A model generated the notes under the pieces. That model was not told where the DNA came from and did no database searches. It saw only the letters and a list, made by a program, of their open reading frames with translations. Both the position numbers and the translations under genes were made by a program. From Acidobacteriota bacterium (GTDB lineage Bacteria > Acidobacteriota > Terriglobia > Acidiferrales > UBA7541), in contig QHZB01000183.1 in assembly GCA_003224525.1 (NCBI GenBank), positions 48,374-112,373 of the forward strand: DNA of 64,000 nt, written 5' to 3'. Shown here one piece after another: positions 46,788 through 56,882 of this stretch (positions are counted from its first letter, which is position 1; each line of letters begins with the position of its first letter).

Positions 46788-47993
46788 CTAATAGTTTGGT
46801 TTGTCCGGGACCGGTTGTGTGGCAACGAAATCGCGGTGAAAACGCTGGGCGTAAGAATCGAGCAACTGCTGTATTCGTTGGTGGTTTTGGGACTTCAGAA
46901 TGAAACCCGCGTGGTGATACTTCGTGACGCGATAAACAATTTCGGGGTCTGCATATGCGGAAGTATCGGGGTGCTCCTGGCGTGCGAGAGAAAGAATGAC
47001 CCCCGCATAGTCGTCACGCTTGGCCGGAAGCTGATAAGGCTGATTCCCTGCCCCAACTTCAAGCCCTGCCCATTCGCGCCAGAGATTGATGCCCGTTGCG
47101 GTCTCGATGACATCCGAGATATAGGCCCCGCCGACACGAGCGGCGACTTCGATGAAATAGAATTTGCCGCCAGCGTGCGACTGCAGGAACTCCGCATGGG
47201 TCACCCCGCGCACCAGGCCAAGGCCCTCGATTAGATGGCGATTGATCTCGAGGAGCGATTTGGTTTCTTCCGCTTCACGCGGAAGGGTGCGCGTCGTGAA
47301 TACGCCGCCGTGATGCGAAGTATCGAGCGGCGGCGTACCGTATGCGTGAGCTTCAGCGAAAGCAATACCGCGCTCCCAAACCACGCTGTCGACATGATAG
47401 ACCGCGCCGGGAACGAATTGCTCAAGCAAATAGAACGATTGCTGATCGCCGAGCTGGTCGAGCCATGGCCAGAGTTCTTCTTGCGAATGAATTTTTCTCA
47501 TGCCGATGCCGGACGCCTGCGAGCGTGGCTTGAGCAGCCAGGGACTGGGAACCCTGGTCATGAATTCGCGAACTCTGTCGTAGTTGAGCAGGTGGACGAA
47601 TTCGGGGACGAGGATGCCTTTTTCCCGGGCCCGCTCGCGCATAGCCAGCTTGTCGCGAAAATAGCGAACGGCAGTGAGGCCCATGCCGGGGATGCGGAGA
47701 TGCTCGCGAAGGGCGGAGACATTCTCCATGTCGAATTCATCGAGAGCCGCGATGCGGTCGATGGACTGCGACCTTGCAGCATAGCTCACGGCGTAAATCA
47801 GGTTTTGCTGCGGAAGCTCTTCCGGCATGGTGAATACTTCGTCGATACATTCGAATGGCCACGCTGCGTGGCGAAGTTTTTCGACGGTTAGTAAAAGAAC
47901 CCGGCAGCCGATGGCTTTGCAGGTGCGGATGAATTCCTGACCCTTTTCGTAGGAACTGACACAGAGAATGGTGAGAGGCCGGCCCTCCAGCAT
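46788..47993 (-). CDS. ATP-grasp domain protein
   Basis: Start MLEGRPLTILCVSSYEKGQEFIRTCKAIGCRVLLLT; PWLLKPRSQASGIGMRKI; FLQSHAGGKFYFIEVAARVGGAYI. Confidence 0.85.
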   Translation of the reverse strand: MLEGRPLTILCVSSYEKGQEFIRTCKAIGCRVLLLTVEKLRHAAWPFECIDEVFTMPEELPQQNLIYAVSYAARSQSIDRIAALDEFDMENVSALREHLRIPGMGLTAVRYFRDKLAMRERAREKGILVPEFVHLLNYDRVREFMTRVPSPWLLKPRSQASGIGMRKIHSQEELWPWLDQLGDQQSFYLLEQFVPGAVYHVDSVVWERGIAFAEAHAYGTPPLDTSHHGGVFTTRTLPREAEETKSLLEINRHLIEGLGLVRGVTHAEFLQSHAGGKFYFIEVAARVGGAYISDVIETATGINLWREWAGLEVGAGNQPYQLPAKRDDYAGVILSLARQEHPDTSAYADPEIVYRVTKYHHAGFILKSQNHQRIQQLLDSYAQRFHRDFVATQPVPDKPNY

Positions 47994-48030
47994 TCGATGC
48001 CCCCTGGAAACCAAGTGACTAGAGCGCGGA

Positions 48031-48813
48031 TTATACAGCGGCCTCGCGCGCGGGGTATAGAAATCGCAGAAACGGCGCGACGCGTTGTGCCCAAGCCGCT
48101 TCGTTGTGCTCCGCGCCTTCGACGCGCTCGTAGTGCAAGTCTTTCCCGAGCTTCCAGCCTTTTTCGAGAAGCACGTCACGGAACTTCTCAACGTCCTGCA
48201 CGATGCGCGGGCCTTCGCGTGTGCCGATATCCAGCCAGATGCGCGGGCGGGGCTCGGCGGTTGCTGTCCGGGCAAAACGGTGGATGACCTGCTGGTTCCA
48301 CCAGACCGACGGCGAGAGCGCGGCGATTTTTCCAAAAATCCGCGAATGCTGGAGTCCTAGATAGAGGGAAACCAGGCCGCCCAGCGATGAACCCCCGATG
48401 CCGGTGTGTTGCGAGCCGGAGAGCGTGCGGTATTCGTGATCGACGAACGGCTTCACTTCTTCGATCAGAAATTTTGCATAGCGGTCGGCGCGGCCGCCGC
48501 CGAGTTTGGGAACTTCGCTGGGAGTGTATTCACGAATTCGCGCTCTTGTGTTGTACATCCCGATGATGATCAGAGGGGCGACCGTGCCAACTTGAATGCA
48601 AAGATCCGCGGTCTGCCCGAGGTGCCAGTCCTGCCCCGGGATGAAGGAAGTGGCGGCATCGAAGAGATTTTGGCCGTCTTGAAGATAGAGGACGGGGAAA
48701 TGGCGCAAGGACTGGTGAGCGTAGCCGGGCGGCGTGTAGACGATGAGGTCGCGCTGGTTGCGGAGAAAGCGCGAGCGAAATTGTTCGTGTTTGCGGAGCT
48801 GTCCGGAACTCAC
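48031..48813 (-). CDS. Esterase-type alpha/beta hydrolase (enterochelin esterase-like)
   Basis: RDLIVYTPPGYAHQSLRHFPVLYLQDGQNLFD; TGIGGSSLGGLVSLYLGL (GxSxGG); GAEHNEAAWAQRV. Confidence 0.9.
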   Translation of the reverse strand: MSSGQLRKHEQFRSRFLRNQRDLIVYTPPGYAHQSLRHFPVLYLQDGQNLFDAATSFIPGQDWHLGQTADLCIQVGTVAPLIIIGMYNTRARIREYTPSEVPKLGGGRADRYAKFLIEEVKPFVDHEYRTLSGSQHTGIGGSSLGGLVSLYLGLQHSRIFGKIAALSPSVWWNQQVIHRFARTATAEPRPRIWLDIGTREGPRIVQDVEKFRDVLLEKGWKLGKDLHYERVEGAEHNEAAWAQRVAPFLRFLYPAREAAV

Positions 48814-51800
48814 GGTGCGATCGTCACCAGGAGATCTTTAGCTTCGACGTGCTGCCCGGAGGTCACCAGCAGCTTCACGATGCGCCCTGACATTGGCGCA
48901 TAGATATTGGACTGCATTTTCATGGCTTCGAGGGTCAGAAGTTTTGCGCCACGTTCCACCGTGTGATTCGCTTGCACGGCGATACCGCTGATGACACCCG
49001 CGGTTGGAGCGGCTACCTGTCCAGGATCGGCGGGGTCGGCCTTCGGGTGAGCGCGCTCAACTACCCGCAGCGCGCGGTCGCGGACGTTTACTTCGCGGGG
49101 TTGTCCGTTCAGTTCAAAAAAGAGCGTGCGTGTGCCATCGGGATGCGCTTCGCTGATGGTCAGAAACTTGATGACGAGAGATTTTCCGGATTCGATTTCG
49201 ACGGTGATTTCTTCGCCGGACTTCAAACCATAGAAAAATGCGGACGTAGGCAAAACGCTGGCATCCGAATAAGACTGCCGAAACTTGTCGTACTTAGTGA
49301 AAACGTCGGGATAAAGCAGATAGCTCAGCAGGTCGTCGCGGCGGACAGCATGACCGAGTTTTTTCTCGATGGATTTTTGCTCTTCTTCGAATTTCACAGC
49401 TTGCAGGCTCGCACTTGGGCGGCCGCGGAGGGGAGCCTGGCCCCGCAGGATGATTTTTTGCAGCTTTTTCGGCCAGCCGCCGGGAGGCACACCCAGGACA
49501 CCTGAAAACATCTCGACAACCGAATTGGGGAACGACACGTCGTGTTTTTCGTCGAGCTTGAGAATGTCAGCCGGCTGCATCTCCTTGGCCATCAGGAAAA
49601 GAGTCATGTCGCCGACGACTTTGCTCGATGGCGTGACTTTGACGATGTCGCCGAAGAGCTGGTTCACCTCGGCGTACATCTTTTCTGCTTCGCGCCAACG
49701 ATGACCGAGGCCCATGGCGGCAGCCTGCTCACGCAGGTTGGTGTACTGGCCGCCGGGAATTTCATGCTGGTACAGACGCGCCGAGCCGGCCTTTGGACCG
49801 GAGTCGAACGGAAGATAGTAAGTGCGAATGGTTTCCCAATAGTCGGAGCACTCGTTGAGCGTATCGACATCGAGCTGCGTGTCGCGCGGGGTGTGGCGGA
49901 GCGCTTCGACGATGGAATTGAGATTGGGCTGGCTGGTGCCTCCGCTCATGGCGGCGATGGCTCCATCGGCGACGTCGACTCCGGCTTCGGCCGCCTTCAG
50001 CACCGAGGCCGAGTTGATGCCGCTGGTGTCGTGCGTATGAAAGTGGATCGGAAATCCAACTTCCTGACGCAGCGTCTTCACCAATTCGAATGCCGCGTAT
50101 GGTTTGCACAGACCAGCCATATCTTTGATCGCTAGGAAGTGCGTGCCGAGCTTCTCTAACTGTTTGGCCATGACGACGTAATATTTGAGCGAGTACTTCG
50201 GACGGCCCGTGTCAAGGATGTCGCCGGTATAGCAAATGGCGGCTTCACAAACCGCGCCGGTTTCGAGTGCAGCATCGATCGAAACGCGCATATTCTCGAT
50301 GGAATTGAGAGAATCGAAGATGCGGAAAATGTCGATGCCCTGGGTGTGCGCCTCACGAACAAATTCGACGATGACGTTGTCGGGATAGGAAGCATAACCG
50401 ACAGCGTTGGCGCCGCGGAGAAGCATCTGGAAACAGATATTGGGAATGCGCTGGCGCAGCTCGCGCAATCGTTGCCAGGGATCTTCGTGCAGGAAGCGCA
50501 TCGCCGTATCAAAGGTCGCGCCACCCCACATCTCGAGACTGAAAAGTTTAGGCAGGCGATGGGCGACGGCGCTGGCGGTGGCGAGCAGGTCGAACGTGCG
50601 GACGCGTGTGGCCATAAGCGACTGGTGCGCGTCGCGGAAGGTCGTATCGGTAAGCAGCAGGCGTTTTTCTTTTCGTGCCCAGGCCGCGAATTTATTCGGT
50701 CCTAGCTTTTGCAGAAGCTGGCGGGTGCCGGCCGGCAATTTGCCGGCCGGCGTTGCGGGGATGACTGCTGCTTCGATTTCTTTCGGGATCTGCTTGTCCC
50801 TCACTTCGGGATTCCCATTGAGGATGACGTCGCCAAGATAAGAGAGCAGCTTGGTGGCGCGGTCGCCGCGGCTGGGGAAACGGAAAAGCTCTGGCAACTC
50901 GTCGAGGAAAGAAGTCGTGACTTCCCCGGCGCGAAATTTCGGGTGGTTTACAACATTTTCGACGAAGGGGATATTCGTTTTCACGCCGCGAATACGGAAT
51001 TCGCGCAGCGCGCGGTCCATACGCTGACAAGCTTCGGGAAGATTTGCGCCCCAGGCCGTGACTTTGACGAGCAGCGAATCGTAATAGGCAGCGAGCATCG
51101 CGCCGGCATAAGCGGTGCCGCCATCGAGACGGATACCGAAACCCGCGGGAGAACGATAGGTGGAAATTTTTCCGTAGTCAGGGGCGAAATTTTTCTCTGG
51201 GTCCTCGGTGGTCACGCGACACTGCAGAGCCACGCCGTTGAGCGGAATATTTTCCTGTTTCTGCAGCGCCATCGGCGGCTCATGCAGCTTGTGACCTTGC
51301 GCCACGAGAATCTGCGAACGCACGAGATCGATGCCCGTGACCATTTCGGTCACGGTGTGCTCGACCTGAATGCGGGGATTGACCTCGATGAAATACCACT
51401 TCTGCGAATCAACGTCGTAGAGAAACTCGACCGTGCCGGCATTGCGATAGTTTGCCTTGCGCGCCAGCTGCAACGCCGCATCGCAGAGTTCGCCGCGAAT
51501 ACTGGCGGGGAGATTGGCGGCCGGAGCAACTTCAACGACTTTTTGGTGACGACGTTGGACGGAGCAGTCGCGTTCGTAAAGATGCAGCAAGCCGCCATGA
51601 TGATCGGCGAGGATCTGGACTTCCAGGTGCCGCGCACGCGGCAAATATTTTTCCAGGAAAACAGATGCATCGCCGAAGGCGGAGCGCGCTTCACTCCGCG
51701 CTTCTTCCAGAAGAGCATCAAGCTGCGCGGCGTCATGGACAACGCGCATGCCGCGGCCGCCGCCGCCCATCGCCGCTTTCACAATGACGGGATAGCCGAT

Positions 51801-52268
51801 CTCCCGCGCAATCTTTTGCGCTTCCAATTCCGACTTGACGGGATTCTCAGTTCCCAGAAGCACCGGAACGCCCGCCGATGCGGCCAGCCTGCGAGCCGCA
51901 GTCTTGTCGCCAAGCAATTCGAGAAGATCCGGCGGCGGACCAACGAAAATAATGCCGGCTTTTTCGCAGGCGCGGGCTAGCGCAGGGTTTTCGGAAAGAA
52001 AACCGTAACCAGGGTGAATGGCGTCGACACCCTTCTCTTTCGCCAGCGCGACAATTCCCGCGATGTCCAGATAGGCTTCCACGGGGCCCTTGCCGGCACC
52101 GACCTGATACGCTTCGTCGGCCTTGAAGCGATGCAGCGCGAGCCGGTCTTCCTGCGAATAGATGGCCACGGTGCGCAAGCCAAGCTCGTTGGCAGCACGA
52201 AATATGCGAATCGCGATTTCGCTGCGATTGGCGGCGAGTAGTTTGCGGAGCGGTTTCGTTTTCTTCAT
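48810..52268 (-). CDS. pyc: Pyruvate carboxylase (biotin carboxylase + carboxyltransferase + biotinyl domain)
   Basis: Preferred start MKKTKPLRKLLAANRSEIAIRIFRAANELGL; LTDTTFRDAHQSLMATRVRT; C-term LTLEAMKMQSNIYAPMSGRIVKLLV (AMKM biotinylation site). Confidence 0.96.
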   Translation of the reverse strand: MKKTKPLRKLLAANRSEIAIRIFRAANELGLRTVAIYSQEDRLALHRFKADEAYQVGAGKGPVEAYLDIAGIVALAKEKGVDAIHPGYGFLSENPALARACEKAGIIFVGPPPDLLELLGDKTAARRLAASAGVPVLLGTENPVKSELEAQKIAREIGYPVIVKAAMGGGGRGMRVVHDAAQLDALLEEARSEARSAFGDASVFLEKYLPRARHLEVQILADHHGGLLHLYERDCSVQRRHQKVVEVAPAANLPASIRGELCDAALQLARKANYRNAGTVEFLYDVDSQKWYFIEVNPRIQVEHTVTEMVTGIDLVRSQILVAQGHKLHEPPMALQKQENIPLNGVALQCRVTTEDPEKNFAPDYGKISTYRSPAGFGIRLDGGTAYAGAMLAAYYDSLLVKVTAWGANLPEACQRMDRALREFRIRGVKTNIPFVENVVNHPKFRAGEVTTSFLDELPELFRFPSRGDRATKLLSYLGDVILNGNPEVRDKQIPKEIEAAVIPATPAGKLPAGTRQLLQKLGPNKFAAWARKEKRLLLTDTTFRDAHQSLMATRVRTFDLLATASAVAHRLPKLFSLEMWGGATFDTAMRFLHEDPWQRLRELRQRIPNICFQMLLRGANAVGYASYPDNVIVEFVREAHTQGIDIFRIFDSLNSIENMRVSIDAALETGAVCEAAICYTGDILDTGRPKYSLKYYVVMAKQLEKLGTHFLAIKDMAGLCKPYAAFELVKTLRQEVGFPIHFHTHDTSGINSASVLKAAEAGVDVADGAIAAMSGGTSQPNLNSIVEALRHTPRDTQLDVDTLNECSDYWETIRTYYLPFDSGPKAGSARLYQHEIPGGQYTNLREQAAAMGLGHRWREAEKMYAEVNQLFGDIVKVTPSSKVVGDMTLFLMAKEMQPADILKLDEKHDVSFPNSVVEMFSGVLGVPPGGWPKKLQKIILRGQAPLRGRPSASLQAVKFEEEQKSIEKKLGHAVRRDDLLSYLLYPDVFTKYDKFRQSYSDASVLPTSAFFYGLKSGEEITVEIESGKSLVIKFLTISEAHPDGTRTLFFELNGQPREVNVRDRALRVVERAHPKADPADPGQVAAPTAGVISGIAVQANHTVERGAKLLTLEAMKMQSNIYAPMSGRIVKLLVTSGQHVEAKDLLVTIAP

Positions 52269-52405
52269 CTCAGAGACGGTCAAAGGGCCGCGCGAAATTC
52301 TACATTGTTTCATGGTGACGACGCGACTCAGCAGCAGTTTTTCCGATTTTAGAGAACTGGTTATTTTTTTGCGCCGACAGGACGCCCCGCGGGATGTATG
52401 CTGGC

Positions 52406-53728
52406 CTATGGAGTGGTTGGTCCCTCGGGCACGGCCCGTTGCGCGGAATTTGCGGGATGACACGTGACCATTGCCGATCTCAACTGTTGCAGTTGGGTTT
52501 GCACCCTCGCCCAGGCCTTGGCGTTGCGTTTCGTCGCATACGGCGCGTCCGGTTCGGCAAAAAAGTGCAGAAGCTCCGCTTTCACGTCTGATGTGGTGCT
52601 CGCGAAGTTATTTTCCGCCAGCTTATCCAGCAATTCCGCATGCGCCTCATCGTTCAATCGGTATTTTCCGGGACCGGTGCTCTCTCCAACGTCGAAATTG
52701 TTATTGGGCAGGTCCAGCCTGGCTTCGCGAACCTCCGTCAAGAGTCCACGATAGCGGTCGAGCGTGGCATTGAAACTGCCCTCAAACATCTGTTCGGTCT
52801 GCGGCGTAGGCGTCCTGAACTGCAGGATCTTGAGCGGTCCGAACTTGGGGACCAACTTGTAGAGAAACGCGAGAAAACGCTCGTATGGACTGGGCTTGCG
52901 GTAATCCTTGCCCCACTCGCGCTCGTAATTTGAACGGGACAGATTGAACAGAAACTTTCTCTTCGTTGCGTTCGGAATGTCGTCCTTGATCTCGTCTTTC
53001 TTGAGGTGCCAGGCGATTCGAGTGGCTTTCGGAATGAGGTTGCTGACGTCGTGGCGGTAAGAACTGAGAGCTTTGTCTTCGTTCACGAGCACATCTTGCA
53101 GTTCGAGGCCGTAGGTTTCCCGAAAGGCCTGCTCGAGAACCGGGCGTGAAACTTCGAAACCGATGAAGTCGTGATAGCTGTCCGGGGCGTAGCGTTCCCG
53201 CGCGATTTCTAGAACGTCAAAACCAAATTCTGTCTTCACGTGCGCGAGCTTGTTGTCCTCAAACGAAACGCTGTCGCCGTATTTTTTCCGCAGCCCCGGA
53301 TACAGAATCGGAACGGCTCGGTTGGTGCCGAGGCGGTGACCGTCGTTGTCCGCGGCGTAGTGCGCGAGCGCCCCGACCGCGAAAGCATACTCGTTTACAT
53401 CTTTCGCGTCTCGCAGCAGCGCCTGGATGAAATCGCCGCTGCGGACGTAATGCGTGAGGTCGCTGAAAAAAGGGCTGCCGTAAGGGTAGTAGCCCATGTC
53501 TTGAATGATGGCTCCGCCGTAAGCGTAGGCTTGCGCCCTGCTCAGGTCCTCCTCGGTTGCCTGCGGGAATGTTTTCAGGAGGAGCGGCTTGATGTGGGTC
53601 TCCCAAGCCGCATCGATGATGGCCTCATGAGAGAGCACGGCGTAGGCGTGAACAGGAGCTGGCAACGCCAGCAGCACGGCGATCAGGCAAACGGCAATCA
53701 CACGGGTGCGAGCAAGCTGGCAATGCAT
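52406..53728 (-). CDS. Secreted zinc-dependent phospholipase C-like protein
   Basis: Start MHCQLARTRVIAVCLIAVLLALPAPVHAYAVLSHEAIIDAAW; AYAYGGAIIQDMGYYPYGSPFFSDLTHYVRSGDF; AFAVGALAHYAADNDGH. Confidence 0.82.
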   Translation of the reverse strand: MHCQLARTRVIAVCLIAVLLALPAPVHAYAVLSHEAIIDAAWETHIKPLLLKTFPQATEEDLSRAQAYAYGGAIIQDMGYYPYGSPFFSDLTHYVRSGDFIQALLRDAKDVNEYAFAVGALAHYAADNDGHRLGTNRAVPILYPGLRKKYGDSVSFEDNKLAHVKTEFGFDVLEIARERYAPDSYHDFIGFEVSRPVLEQAFRETYGLELQDVLVNEDKALSSYRHDVSNLIPKATRIAWHLKKDEIKDDIPNATKRKFLFNLSRSNYEREWGKDYRKPSPYERFLAFLYKLVPKFGPLKILQFRTPTPQTEQMFEGSFNATLDRYRGLLTEVREARLDLPNNNFDVGESTGPGKYRLNDEAHAELLDKLAENNFASTTSDVKAELLHFFAEPDAPYATKRNAKAWARVQTQLQQLRSAMVTCHPANSAQRAVPEGPTTP

Positions 53729-53793
53729 GATTCCAGTTGACGGCGGAAAACAACGTTTCGGGTCCACGTCCTAGCATAAAACAAAACGGGCCC

Positions 53794-55533
53794 TCATGGC
53801 TTGAGGAGCGGCTGGGCGAATCGAATGGGAACACCAAAATTCGAACCGCCAAAACCTCTGACGACGGCGAACGTCACGCCAATCACTTCTCCATCGCGAT
53901 TGATGAGCGGCCCACCCGACCCACCGGAAGTGGTCTGCGCATCGTAGACAATTTTGTCCGGAAGAACGTCGCCGATATGGCCCTGAGTAACCAGAGGGCG
54001 AATGAGTTTACGGCGGAGAAGTTCGTTGACAACCTCTTTCGGTTTTCCGCCTGTGGCCTTGGCGATATCATTCACGGCATCTTCTCCCGCGCGCGCCAGA
54101 ATCGCGCTGATGCCGGTGGCGTAGCCGAGAGAGAGCAGTGGCTGGCCACTGACCGCCGCCTCCTTGCGCGCATCCATTTTCAAGATGGGTTCTTTCAAAC
54201 CGGACAAATCGCCTTTCACGAGTGCGAGGTCCGCCTCCTCGGAAATCTCGGAAATGCTGACGGGAACGCCGGCAGTGGCGTCAGGGAAATAGGCTGTAAG
54301 TTCTGCAACGGCGGGATTAAGCCCCTGGCTAACAACGGCGGCAAGCTCATCATTCTTCCACCAGGGTTGCGCCACGTGGTGATTGGTGAGAATGCGGCCT
54401 TCGCCGACGATGAATCCGGTGCCGAAGAAATCCGCGCGAACTTCGGGTGCGCGTCCTTCCAACGTATACACCGGGTTGCCATCACTGTCGTGGAGCGGCT
54501 CGCCATCCGCATTGATCCCGCCGTAACGCAGCGGGCGGCCGGAAGACCGGTCGATGAAAGAAACGGATACATGCAGGAGGCACACGCTTGGCGCATAAGC
54601 ACGGATCACTTCTTCCGCGGATTGCGACTCGTTCTCCACGCGTTTGAGCCGGGCGGTCGTTTCTTCGAGCTGCTTGCGAAGTGCGGACACGTCGCCGGAC
54701 CCGGCGCCCGATATTTTCTGGCGCAACTCATCCGATTGTTGCTTGAGCTGGTGCTTTTGCTCGAGAACATCGGATTGCCGGAGATCGGCGCGCGCGCTGT
54801 GGGCATCCGCCATCAATTGCTCCTGGCGGTGAGTGCCACGCTCGAGCTGGGCGATCGCGGCGTAAGCGCGGCTTGCTTCCTTGTTGGCGCGCCGGGAAAA
54901 GAGAAGAAAGATTCCGGCGATCACAATGGCGATGGCGAAAAGGGCGGACACGCCAATTTTCAAAGCACGCCCCAGCGAAAAGGCATCACGGGTCATCTTC
55001 TCGGTGACCGCGAGCGCCTGGAAAGCGGTCTGCGCCATATCGTAGCCTTCATCGGCGATGCGGGTTTTCTCCAGCAGTTCGTCAAACGCGCGTTTTTCGC
55101 GCAACTGCACACGAACACGCGCGAGCAATTCCGCCGCCTCCCACGGGGAAGAAAGTACCTCGTCCGCGCCGAGATCGAGGCCCCGAGCTCGCTCTGCTCC
55201 CCCACCCTGCGTGAGGAGAATCACGCGTGTCCCTGCGGTGACGGCATTGCCTTTGACTTCGGCCAGGGCATCGCAGCATTGGACGTCGGCAAGGTCGGCG
55301 GAGAGAAGCAAAAGGTCGATGCCGGCATCTTGAACAAACTTGAATCCTTCAGCCTGAGAAGACGATACGGCCACGTCATAACCGGCCGAACGCACCAATT
55401 CCTCGAGCCGGCCGAGCGAGGCCGCGTCGGGATCGACAATCAGAATGGCTTGGCGTTTCGAGGGCAAGTTCGCGACCTCAGAGGTTTTGCATGTCCCGCC
55501 GAGTATTTCTTTCCGCCTCTTCTTCCCTGCCAA
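53794..55533 (-). CDS. Pseudo-receiver domain + TM + coiled coil + trypsin-like (S1C/HtrA-type) serine protease
   Basis: N-term AILIVDPDAASLGRLEELVRSAGYDVAVSSSQAEGFKFVQDAGIDLLLLSADL; TM IGVSALFAIAIVIAGIFLLFS; protease FIVGEGRILTNHHV, ADLALVKGD, AQTTSGGSGGPLINRDGEVIGVTFA. Confidence 0.88.
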   Translation of the reverse strand: MAGKKRRKEILGGTCKTSEVANLPSKRQAILIVDPDAASLGRLEELVRSAGYDVAVSSSQAEGFKFVQDAGIDLLLLSADLADVQCCDALAEVKGNAVTAGTRVILLTQGGGAERARGLDLGADEVLSSPWEAAELLARVRVQLREKRAFDELLEKTRIADEGYDMAQTAFQALAVTEKMTRDAFSLGRALKIGVSALFAIAIVIAGIFLLFSRRANKEASRAYAAIAQLERGTHRQEQLMADAHSARADLRQSDVLEQKHQLKQQSDELRQKISGAGSGDVSALRKQLEETTARLKRVENESQSAEEVIRAYAPSVCLLHVSVSFIDRSSGRPLRYGGINADGEPLHDSDGNPVYTLEGRAPEVRADFFGTGFIVGEGRILTNHHVAQPWWKNDELAAVVSQGLNPAVAELTAYFPDATAGVPVSISEISEEADLALVKGDLSGLKEPILKMDARKEAAVSGQPLLSLGYATGISAILARAGEDAVNDIAKATGGKPKEVVNELLRRKLIRPLVTQGHIGDVLPDKIVYDAQTTSGGSGGPLINRDGEVIGVTFAVVRGFGGSNFGVPIRFAQPLLKP

Positions 55534-55720
55534 GATGCTTCACAGGCTTCTCGAGAATAACGTGGACATGGTTTTGATGCGCGCAACTGGATTTTGGCAC
55601 CAACAATTTATCCGCGCAAAGTTGACGGAGAAACGGATGAATCTTGACTACCGAAAGGACCAGACCGTCCAAGGCGCACTGGCAGTGGTTGGCGGAGAAG
55701 CACCGTCGGATGATTCAGGC

Positions 55721-56344
55721 CTAGTATTTGCGAAGGACGCCGATGACACGGCCCTGAATCTTGACGTCGTTCGCGGCAACCATGATCGGAGCCATTTCGG
55801 AATTTGCCGGTTGGAGACGTATCTTGCCGGCGCCTTCGCGATAGAAGCGCTTGAGCGTTGCTTCTTCCCCACCAATCAGCGCCACCACAATGTCACCAGC
55901 ATTGGCGACCTGGGTTTGCTCGCAAACGACAAAATCCCCGTCCATGATGTGATCTTCGATCATGGAGCTGCCTTTGACCTGCAGAACAAAGGAATTGCCG
56001 CCACGCGCGAAATCGCCCAGCGAAATCGTCTCGCGTTCTTCAACAGCCTCCAGCGGACGCCCCGCCGCGATCCTTCCCACCAGCGGGAGCTCCTGCATCT
56101 TGCGATCGCTGACTTGATCCTTGACCGACTTCGGCAATTGGATGATCTCAATAGAGCGGCTCTGATTGTAGCCGCGGCGAATAAACCCTTTTTTCTCGAG
56201 CGTGGTAATGTGCTTGTGCACGGTGGCCAGCGAGGTGAGCTTGAGGCCCTTGCCAATCTCTTCGAAGCTGGGTGCATAGCCGTGTTTGGTCTCAAACGCC
56301 ACGAGGTAATCGAGAACTTCTTTCTGCCGTTTGGTGAGTGCCAT
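55721..56344 (-). CDS. lexA: LexA SOS repressor
   Basis: MALTKRQKEVLDYLVAFETKHGYAPSFEEIGKGLKLTSLATVHKHITTLEKKGFI; RIAAGRPLEA (AG cleavage site); GSSMIEDHI (Ser); ATLKRFYRE (Lys). Confidence 0.95.
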   Translation of the reverse strand: MALTKRQKEVLDYLVAFETKHGYAPSFEEIGKGLKLTSLATVHKHITTLEKKGFIRRGYNQSRSIEIIQLPKSVKDQVSDRKMQELPLVGRIAAGRPLEAVEERETISLGDFARGGNSFVLQVKGSSMIEDHIMDGDFVVCEQTQVANAGDIVVALIGGEEATLKRFYREGAGKIRLQPANSEMAPIMVAANDVKIQGRVIGVLRKY

Positions 56345-56882
56345 TCGCCGCCTCCACTCGCTTATGATTTCCACAGGCACTTTAGGCGAAAAGAAAGCGA
56401 ACGTCAAGACCGATTTTTGTTTCGCGTTACTTTCACCGCACGCTTTCTCCGATGCGTCTGGAAGTGAAATACAGACGTTCTGCCGCGGAAACTTGCATGC
56501 CCTCTTCCCATCGCCGTGTTCGCCTGGTTTTACCCGTGGGGCCGTAAAGCCCCGGACTTCACCATCGCATTGCCAACATCAGAAAAGATTTCCTACACCA
56601 GTCCTCGAACGACATCAGCAAAAACCACGCGGTCGTGTTTGTCGAGGACGACGCACCCATCCGCGCGCTGTCTGAAGTTAGCGATCGAGTTGACGCGACC
56701 TTCTCGATAATACACATCGCATTGCAAGGCGCCCTCCGCCCACCGGGCACTTGCCGATGTGATATCCTTTGAAAGTCGGCTCCTGGCGGGCTGCCTTAGA
56801 AGCCATCCTTTCACCGCACCGCCTTGAGCCGCACTCCCCTGGGTAGGGGGATTTCATCGAGCAGCGGAGGCTGGGGACAAGA

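Noticed and set aside
50731-50757. Near-palindromic GCCGGCCGGCAA/TTTGCCGGCCGGC repeat
   Set aside because: Lies within pyc and encodes a PAGKLPAG linker; explained by coding sequence.
50709-51980. 423-aa plus ORF within pyc
   Set aside because: Antisense to the conserved biotin carboxylase region.
53737-55560. 607-aa plus ORF antisense to the receiver-protease gene
   Set aside because: Shadow frame of a gene with intact protease motifs; no domain signal.
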